Positions 33,284-38,306 of a stretch of 38,306 nt of DNA are shown here, one piece after another. The translations under genes were made by a program, and so were the position numbers. Within the stretch, counting starts at the first letter, position 1. Every line of letters begins with the position of its first letter. Source of the DNA: Eubacteriales bacterium (lineage in GTDB: Bacteria; Bacillota; Clostridia; Peptostreptococcales; Anaerovoracaceae); contig JAQXJR010000023.1 in assembly GCA_029009055.1 (NCBI GenBank), forward strand, positions 1 through 38,306, read 5' to 3'. Under the pieces are notes generated by a model. It searched no databases, was not told the DNA's origin, and saw only the letters and a program-made list of their open reading frames with translations.

Positions 33284-34795
33284 ATGGCCCACTACTTTAA
33301 TGAACCGTCGAGAACATTCAGCGAGTACCTTCTCGTTCCTGGATACACTTCAGAAGAGTGCGTTCCGGATAATGTTTCACTGAAGACGCCTATAGTGAAA
33401 TTTAAGAAGGGCGAGCAGTCTGAGATCGTCGCTAACATCCCACTGGTGTCAGCTATCATGCAGGCTGTATCTGACGATAACCTCGCTGTGGCTCTCGCTA
33501 AGGAAGGCGGAATCTCATTCATTTACGGCTCCCAGAGTATAGAAGACGAAGCCGCTATGGTTAAGAGGGTTAAGGATTATAAGGCTGGATTCGTAACGAG
33601 CGACAGTAACGTGCGCCCGGACCAGACACTTAAGGATGTCCTCGAGCTTAAGAAGAAGACAGGCCATGCCACAGTAGCTGTTACCGAAGACGGGACCTCC
33701 GCGGGGAAGGTAGTCGGAATCGTTACCAGCAGAGACTACAGGGTTTCCAGACTTTCTCAGGACACCCCGGTAAGCGAGTTCATGACACCGTTCGAGAAGC
33801 TGGTCTACGCGGATGAGAACGTGACGCTGAGCGAAGCGAACGATATGCTGTGGGATAATAAATTGAACGCTCTTCCTGTAATTGATAAGAACCAGAGACT
33901 GAAGTACTTCGTATTCCGTAAGGACTACGATTCTCATAAGTCGCATCCGAATGAGCTCCTCGACGCGAATAAGCGGTATGTGGTAGGCGCCGGCGTGAAT
34001 TCCCGTGACTATGAGGAGAGGATTCCTGCTCTGGTAGACGCAGGCGCGGATGTTCTCTGCATTGACTCCTCCGAGGGATATTCCGTATGGCAGGCGAGAA
34101 CGCTGGCCTGGGTCAGAGAGAAGTACGGCGACACCGTTAAGATCGGAGCCGGAAATGTCGTGGACAGAGAAGGATTCCGTTTCCTGGCTGAGGCGGGAGC
34201 TGACTTCGTGAAGATCGGAATCGGCGGCGGATCCATCTGCATCACGCGTGAGCAGAAGGGAATCGGACGCGGCCAGGCATCCGCGGTCATCGACGTGGCG
34301 AGAGCCCGTGACGAATACTTCGAAGAGACAGGCGTCTATATTCCTATTTGCTCGGACGGCGGAATCGTTTACGATTACCACATGACGCTGGCCCTGGCGA
34401 TGGGAGCTGACTTCCTCATGCTCGGAAGATATTTCGCCAGATTCGACGAGTCCCCATCCAACAGACTGAACATTAACGGAAACTATGTGAAGGAGTACTG
34501 GGGCGAGGGTTCCAACAGAGCCCGCAACTGGCAGAGATACGACCTCGGCGGCGAAGGCGGTAAGATGAAGTTCGAAGAGGGCGTAGACTCTTACGTACCA
34601 TACGCCGGCGGACTTTCCGAGAACGTTAACCTCTCACTTTCTAAGGTTAAGGCTACTATGTGCAACTGCGGAGTTACTACTATCCCACAGCTGCAGAGAG
34701 AGGCTAAGCTGACAGTCGTTTCAGCTACATCCATCGTAGAAGGCGGCGCTCACGACGTAACTCTTCGTGACTCCAGCCAGAACGTTATAAGATAA
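33284..34795 (+). CDS. guaB: IMP dehydrogenase, Tritrichomonas-like type
   Basis: NAD-dependent oxidation of IMP to XMP, first committed step to GMP. The barrel is interrupted by two CBS domains (about 100-220). The catalytic loop is [17 protein letters not shown] with Cys319; Asp261 lies in CIDSSEG; the flap has ARNWQRYD with Arg418 and Tyr419. These numbers are the same as those I recall for the Tritrichomonas foetus enzyme, which is also 503 residues, and long stretches match it (start of the protein, REGG-type barrel strands, [13 protein letters not shown]). AGGAGG precedes the ATG. guaA follows 195 bp downstream with a terminator between them. Confidence 0.96.
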   Translation: MAHYFNEPSRTFSEYLLVPGYTSEECVPDNVSLKTPIVKFKKGEQSEIVANIPLVSAIMQAVSDDNLAVALAKEGGISFIYGSQSIEDEAAMVKRVKDYKAGFVTSDSNVRPDQTLKDVLELKKKTGHATVAVTEDGTSAGKVVGIVTSRDYRVSRLSQDTPVSEFMTPFEKLVYADENVTLSEANDMLWDNKLNALPVIDKNQRLKYFVFRKDYDSHKSHPNELLDANKRYVVGAGVNSRDYEERIPALVDAGADVLCIDSSEGYSVWQARTLAWVREKYGDTVKIGAGNVVDREGFRFLAEAGADFVKIGIGGGSICITREQKGIGRGQASAVIDVARARDEYFEETGVYIPICSDGGIVYDYHMTLALAMGADFLMLGRYFARFDESPSNRLNINGNYVKEYWGEGSNRARNWQRYDLGGEGGKMKFEEGVDSYVPYAGGLSENVNLSLSKVKATMCNCGVTTIPQLQREAKLTVVSATSIVEGGAHDVTLRDSSQNVIR

Positions 34796-34809
34796 TTAGA
34801 GGCATATTT

Positions 34810-34871
34810 CAGCTAACTCAGGCGGGGCGGATCTCTGGTCCGACGGGTGCGTGGGTTAGCTGATTTTATTT
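34810..34871 (+). terminator. terminator after guaB
   Basis: CAGCTAAC (34810-34817) pairs perfectly with GTTAGCTG (34855-34862), followed by ATTTTATTT. The long GC-rich loop could also make it an attenuator-like element before guaA. Confidence 0.75.
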
Positions 34872-34891
34872 CTGATCCTTTAGTTAGCATA

Positions 34892-34963
34892 GCAAAGCCG
34901 TTACGCCCGGGCTTTCCTCTCTGAGCCGCGGCCCGGAGGGAAGTGCGCAGGGGGAGGCTTTGC
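34892..34963. repeat. inverted pair of GCAAAGCC cores before guaA
   Basis: GCAAAGCC (34892-34899) faces GGCTTTGC (34956-34963). Between them lie CCGGGCTTTCC and GAGCCGCGGCCCGG. It matches the pair arrangement at 8353-8406 with a wider gap, and ends about 27 bases before the guaA start. Confidence 0.55.
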
Positions 34964-34990
34964 GCCTGATATATAAAGACAGGAGATTAT

Positions 34991-36532
34991 ATGGATAAGG
35001 AATTAGTGATCGTGCTCGACTTCGGCGGTCAGTATAACCAGCTGATCGCCAGGCGCGTGCGCGATATGAATGTTTACTGCGAAGTCCTCTCATACACGAC
35101 TCCGCTGGATGAGCTGCTGGCGAAGAAGCCGGTCGGCATCATCCTCACGGGCGGACCGAACAGCGTGAACCTGCCGGATTCGCCGCAGTATGATAAGGGA
35201 CTCTTCGAGGCCGGCATCCCGGTGCTCGGCATCTGCTACGGTGCTCAGCTCATGGCTTGGACGCTCGGCGGTAATGTAGAACCGGCTAAGGTCAGCGAGT
35301 ATGGTAAGACGGACATCACTGTTTCCAATGGGAGCACCATTTTAGAGGGTGTGTCTGAGCACACGGTCGGCTGGATGAGCCACAGGGATTATATATCCGC
35401 TGTGCCTGAAGGATTTAAGATCACGGCTTCCACGGCTGTCTGCCCGGCTGCGGGTATGGAGAACGACGAGAAGAAGCTTTACGCTGTTCAGTACCACCCG
35501 GAAGTAACGCATTCCGTTGAAGGAGATAAGGTATTTAAGAACTTCTTGTTTAAAGTCTGCGCTTGTAAGGGCGACTGGAAGATGGATGATTTCGCTGAGA
35601 CTACGATCCAGGCTATCCGCGAGAAGGTCGGAACGGGTAAGGCTCTGTGCGCCCTTTCCGGCGGTGTGGATTCGTCTGTCGCTGCTGTCCTCATGTCTAA
35701 GGCCATCGGTAAGCAGCTCACATGCGTGTTCGTGGACCACGGCCTTCTGAGGAAGGACGAGGCAGAGAGCGTGGATAAGGTCTTCGGGCCTGAGGGTCCA
35801 TATGACCTGAATTTCGTCCATGTGGACGCGCACGAGAGATTCTACGAGAAGCTTAAGGGCGTAACTGAGCCTGAGCAGAAGCGTAAGATCATCGGCGAGG
35901 AGTTCATCCGCGTCTTCGAAGACGAAGCAAAGAAGATCGGCGCTGTCGACTATCTGGTCCAGGGGACTATCTATCCTGACGTCATAGAGTCAGGTCTGGG
36001 TAAGTCCGCTACGATCAAGAGCCACCATAACGTCGGCGGCCTGCCTGATTATGTGGATTTCAAGGAGATAATCGAGCCTCTCCGCATGCTGTTTAAGGAT
36101 GAGGTAAGGCGCGTGGGCCTGCACCTGGGCATCCCTGAGGAGCTCGTGTTCCGTCAGCCGTTCCCGGGCCCTGGACTAGGCATCCGCATCATAGGCGATG
36201 TCACTGAAGAGAAGGTTAAGATCGTTCAGGAGGCTGACGCCATCTACCGCGAGGAAATTGCTAAGGCCGGGCTGGCCCGCGACATCAGCCAGTACTTTGC
36301 TGCTTTAACTAACATGAGATCTGTCGGAGTCATGGGAGACGCCAGGACATACGACTACGCCATAGCCCTGAGAGCTGTAACGACGTCTGACTTCATGACG
36401 GCCGACTCAGCCCAGATCCCTTGGGAAGTGCTGCAGAAGATAACTAACAGGATCGTGAACGAGGTGGACCACGTGAACCGCGTATTCTACGACTGCACCA
36501 GCAAACCGCCAGGGACGATAGAGCTGGAATAG
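34991..36532 (+). CDS. guaA: GMP synthase (glutamine-hydrolysing)
   Basis: Amidates XMP to GMP. The amidotransferase half has the triad Cys82 in GICYGAQ and YHPEVTHS for His and Glu; the ATP-pyrophosphatase half has [12 protein letters not shown]; the dimerisation domain ends with [17 protein letters not shown]. At 513 residues its length is normal. The ribosome site is GACAGGAG. The final codons after about 36495 use AGC-AAA-CCG-CCA, unlike the TCT-AAG-CCT style of this genome; guaA 3' ends are known integration sites, and the non-host segment begins here. Confidence 0.97.
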   Translation: MDKELVIVLDFGGQYNQLIARRVRDMNVYCEVLSYTTPLDELLAKKPVGIILTGGPNSVNLPDSPQYDKGLFEAGIPVLGICYGAQLMAWTLGGNVEPAKVSEYGKTDITVSNGSTILEGVSEHTVGWMSHRDYISAVPEGFKITASTAVCPAAGMENDEKKLYAVQYHPEVTHSVEGDKVFKNFLFKVCACKGDWKMDDFAETTIQAIREKVGTGKALCALSGGVDSSVAAVLMSKAIGKQLTCVFVDHGLLRKDEAESVDKVFGPEGPYDLNFVHVDAHERFYEKLKGVTEPEQKRKIIGEEFIRVFEDEAKKIGAVDYLVQGTIYPDVIESGLGKSATIKSHHNVGGLPDYVDFKEIIEPLRMLFKDEVRRVGLHLGIPEELVFRQPFPGPGLGIRIIGDVTEEKVKIVQEADAIYREEIAKAGLARDISQYFAALTNMRSVGVMGDARTYDYAIALRAVTTSDFMTADSAQIPWEVLQKITNRIVNEVDHVNRVFYDCTSKPPGTIELE

Positions 36533-36639
36533 ACGCAAGTGGTTTGCCTTATTTCTGCTTCCGTTGAAATTTCAACCGGGACAGCGACTGGAAAAAAACG
36601 CGTGATACTGATTTGATACTATTATTTCATAGATCGGCC

Positions 36640-36686
36640 AAAGTGGTGGATGCATTGAAAAATCAATGTGTTCATCACTTTTTTTA
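36640..36686 (+). terminator. terminator-like hairpin near the guaA junction
   Basis: A 19-base arm from 36640 (AAAGTGGTGGATGCATTGA) pairs with 36663-36681 with several G-T pairs and is followed by TTTTT. It may terminate guaA or insulate the inserted element. Confidence 0.7.
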
Positions 36687-36852
36687 TATCACAGAACTTC
36701 TGCTGCGGCAAACGTGCATGCAGAAATAATCCTGCCGTTAGCAGGGCCTCACGACAGTCTGACCGACGGGATAATTTCACATTACGGCCTCATTCGCATA
36801 ATTGCCGGTAGAAAGGATCTCCCCTATGATAATGAAAAAGGAGGGCAGAAAG

Positions 36853-36996
36853 ATGTTTGGAAACAAATATAAGCTGAGCTACGATGAACGCAGGATCATC
36901 GTCCTTTGCCTGATCGAAATGAAAAACAAGCTGATACAGGAGAACCGGTATACTGATGCCATTGATGATCTTCTTGTAAAATTTCTTGACGATTAA
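36853..36996 (+). CDS. small hypothetical protein of the inserted element
   Basis: A 47-residue protein, MFGNKYKLSYDERR at the start and VKFLDD at the end, predicted mostly helical, with a hydrophobic IIVLCLIEM stretch. AAAGGAGGG lies about eight bases upstream. I recognise no domain. A hairpin with T-rich tail follows, so it may be a single-gene unit. Confidence 0.6.
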   Translation: MFGNKYKLSYDERRIIVLCLIEMKNKLIQENRYTDAIDDLLVKFLDD

Positions 36997-37028
36997 GTTT
37001 ATCCTTTCAGCCGGAAGCTGAATACATG

Positions 37029-37060
37029 ACCCTGCACAATCCGGTGCGGGGTTATTTATT
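37029..37060 (+). terminator. terminator after the small ORF
   Basis: ACCCTGCAC (37029-37037) pairs with GTGCGGGGT (37044-37052), one weak pair, then TATTTATTTAT. Confidence 0.6.
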
Positions 37061-37088
37061 TATCCGGCTTTCGGAGAAAGGATAAGAG

Positions 37089-37520
37089 ATGGCTACAACA
37101 AAGGAAACAATGAAAATTATTGCGATGGGGCTGGGAGAAACCGGAGCCCGTGAAACAGAAAGCTGCGCAAGTTGCCCGTTAGTGGATGCACTTGCCAGGA
37201 GAGCTGCAGAGCATTTTGCCGGGATGACCGAGGAGATGGATGAGGAAGTGGTCCTGGAGATCGTGCGCAAGCTGGAAACAGAGGCCTGTTCGGATGAACC
37301 GGGTGCTATGATTGCACTTCTCGGCAGGATCTTCCGCCAGAATGGGATGGAATCCGCTGCAGCGGAAATGGAGGCACTGGATTACTGCATCAGTGAAGTT
37401 CCTGATGCCTGCGAAGTATTTGCAGATTCTTTCTTTGATGACGGATATGTTGACTGGTACTGCGTGGAAGGCTGGCTCCGGGACATGTTTCCCAGCAAGG
37501 ACCAGAAGCTGCTGAGTTAG
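37089..37520 (+). CDS. hypothetical protein upstream of parA
   Basis: A 143-residue acidic protein without membrane segments. It contains an ESCASCPLVDALARR segment with two close Cys and a Tyr/Trp/Asp-rich C-terminal part (DDGYVDWYCVEGWLRDM). AAAGGA precedes the ATG. It ends ten bases before parA, whose ribosome site directly follows its stop, so the two are likely one operon. No function is assigned. Confidence 0.65.
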   Translation: MATTKETMKIIAMGLGETGARETESCASCPLVDALARRAAEHFAGMTEEMDEEVVLEIVRKLETEACSDEPGAMIALLGRIFRQNGMESAAAEMEALDYCISEVPDACEVFADSFFDDGYVDWYCVEGWLRDMFPSKDQKLLS

Positions 37521-37530
37521 GAGGTTAGGA

Positions 37531-38306
37531 ATGGCAAAATGCGAAACCATTGCGATCTGCAATCAGAAAGGAGGCGTGGGAAAAACCACCACGGCGCTGA
37601 ATCTGGGCGTGGGTCTTGCCAGAGCCGGAAAGAAGGTGCTGCTCATCGACTCGGATCCACAGGGGGATCTCACTCAATCACTTGGTTGGAATGGTGACGA
37701 TCTGGAAAAATCTCTGGGCAGGCTGATGTACTTGGTCACCAAAGACTGCAAACCCATTGTGGAAGATACGATCCTTCATCACGAGGAAGGCGTGGATCTG
37801 ATCCCGTCTAATCTGGATCTTTCTTCTATGGAAGTCAGTCTGGTGAACGCCATGAGCAGAGAACAGGTGCTGGATAACCTTCTCCAATCGGTAAAGAAAA
37901 ACTACGAATATATTCTGATCGACTGCATGCCGTCATTAGGCATGATCACCATCAATGCGCTGACCGCGGCGGATAAAGTGATCATCCCGGTGCAGGCCCA
38001 GTATCTTCCGGCCAAAGGAATGACGCAGCTGATGAAGAGTATCGACCGGGTCAAGACCCACATAAATCCGGACCTGAAAATCGGCGGCATCGTCATGACG
38101 CTGGTGGACAACCGGACCAACCTGGCAAGAGATGTGATCAGCAGCATCCGGACCCACTACGGGATGGCAATCCGGATCTTCGATACCCAGATCCCGGTGG
38201 CGGTGAAAGCGGCTGAGGCGGCTAAGTCCGGGCAGAGTATATTCACCTACGATGAAAACGGAAAGGTGGCGAAAGCTTATGAAGCATTGACGAAGGAGGT
38301 GATCCG
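37531..38306 (+). CDS. parA: ParA/Soj-family partition ATPase, cut by window end
   Basis: The first 258 codons are present. A deviant Walker A, NQKGGVGKTTTALNLG, is near residue 10; DSDPQGDLTQSLG and YILIDCMPSLG (Walker B-like) follow; the late IPVAVKAAEAAKSGQSIF segment is typical of the family. It would help segregate or stabilise the element's circular form, presumably with a ParB beyond the window. AGGAGG overlaps the stop of the preceding gene. The 3' end lies outside the window. Confidence 0.93.
   Translation, partial: MAKCETIAICNQKGGVGKTTTALNLGVGLARAGKKVLLIDSDPQGDLTQSLGWNGDDLEKSLGRLMYLVTKDCKPIVEDTILHHEEGVDLIPSNLDLSSMEVSLVNAMSREQVLDNLLQSVKKNYEYILIDCMPSLGMITINALTAADKVIIPVQAQYLPAKGMTQLMKSIDRVKTHINPDLKIGGIVMTLVDNRTNLARDVISSIRTHYGMAIRIFDTQIPVAVKAAEAAKSGQSIFTYDENGKVAKAYEALTKEVI

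Larger units (their letters stand above)
36533..38306. mobile_element. probable end of an integrative element inserted at the guaA 3' end
   Basis: From the guaA stop to the window end the base and codon style changes. Lys AAG is preceded by C in places (AAC-AAG near 36925, AGC-AAG near 37493), which is rare upstream. Small ORFs of no recognised family and a ParA/Soj gene follow, a gene content common in Tn1549-like conjugative elements. Near the junction TGATACT occurs twice within 18 bases (about 36603-36620). No integrase is visible; it would be outside the window. An assembly join cannot be excluded from sequence alone. The first 320 bases hold no gene apart from the hairpin at 36640. Confidence 0.55.

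Noticed and set aside
36666-36872. Plus-strand open frame before the 47-codon gene
   Set aside because: It begins in a terminator hairpin, has no ribosome site and overlaps the better-supported small gene in another frame.

Overview
The window reads as a chromosome segment of an anaerobic Clostridia-type Bacillota. The evidence is strong AGGAGG-type ribosome sites, sigma-A promoters, a perfect CIRCE operator before groESL, CoaX, Rex, PepV, a PucR/CdaR regulator and a 2[4Fe-4S] ferredoxin. I cannot name a family or genus. Core genes share a marked codon-context habit: a Lys AAG codon after a pyrimidine-ending codon is nearly always preceded by T (GCT-AAG, GAT-AAG, GGT-AAG).

Layout. On the minus strand, 0.2-3.3 kb, are malQ and two half-size ChrA chromate-type transporter genes. 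From 4.0 kb most genes are on the plus strand: an Amt-PII ammonium transporter fusion, a 1.25-kb palindrome-rich intergenic region, pgi, metG, tatD, tilS, ftsH, a PucR-type regulator, coaX, dusB, a NifU-domain gene, pepV, the t6A block tsaE-tsaB-rimI-tsaD, an ABC-F ATPase, acpP and rex. A ferredoxin gene of 56 codons lies on the minus strand. It is followed by a P-loop protein with an Asp23-like tail, an OGG1-type glycosylase, groES-groEL, guaB and guaA. After guaA the style changes: two small unrecognised ORFs and a ParA/Soj gene cut by the window end. These look like one end of an integrative element inserted at the guaA 3' end.

How the genes work together. tsaE/tsaB/tsaD (with rimI) supply t6A, and tilS and dusB supply other tRNA modifications. 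guaB and guaA run IMP to XMP to GMP. groES/groEL are under CIRCE control. Rex and the ferredoxin belong to redox metabolism. The Amt-PII fusion couples ammonium uptake to nitrogen sensing.

Most unusual feature. A short dispersed repeat (GCAAAGCC, about 10-13 variable bases, then GATGCCTCCGGC; about 30 bp) sits in frame inside linkers of five unrelated proteins: Amt-PII, MetG, FtsH, the OGG1-type glycosylase and TilS. In four of these it encodes nearly the same peptide, AKPSA-DASG. Related copies occur between genes, alone (12115, 25035), as inverted pairs (8353-8406, 34892-34963) and as a roughly 44-bp tandem array before amt. I know of no described family with this sequence; its behaviour resembles the protein-inserted palindromic elements of Rickettsia. 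Other structured intergenic DNA includes a recurring TTCTAC-AAAAA hairpin, a 148-bp element with perfect 12-bp inverted ends, a run of adjacent hairpins at 6.56-6.86 kb, a possible small RNA after amt, and five exact-period 15-bp repeats before tatD. The IMP dehydrogenase is of the protozoan Tritrichomonas foetus type, with matching catalytic residue numbers.
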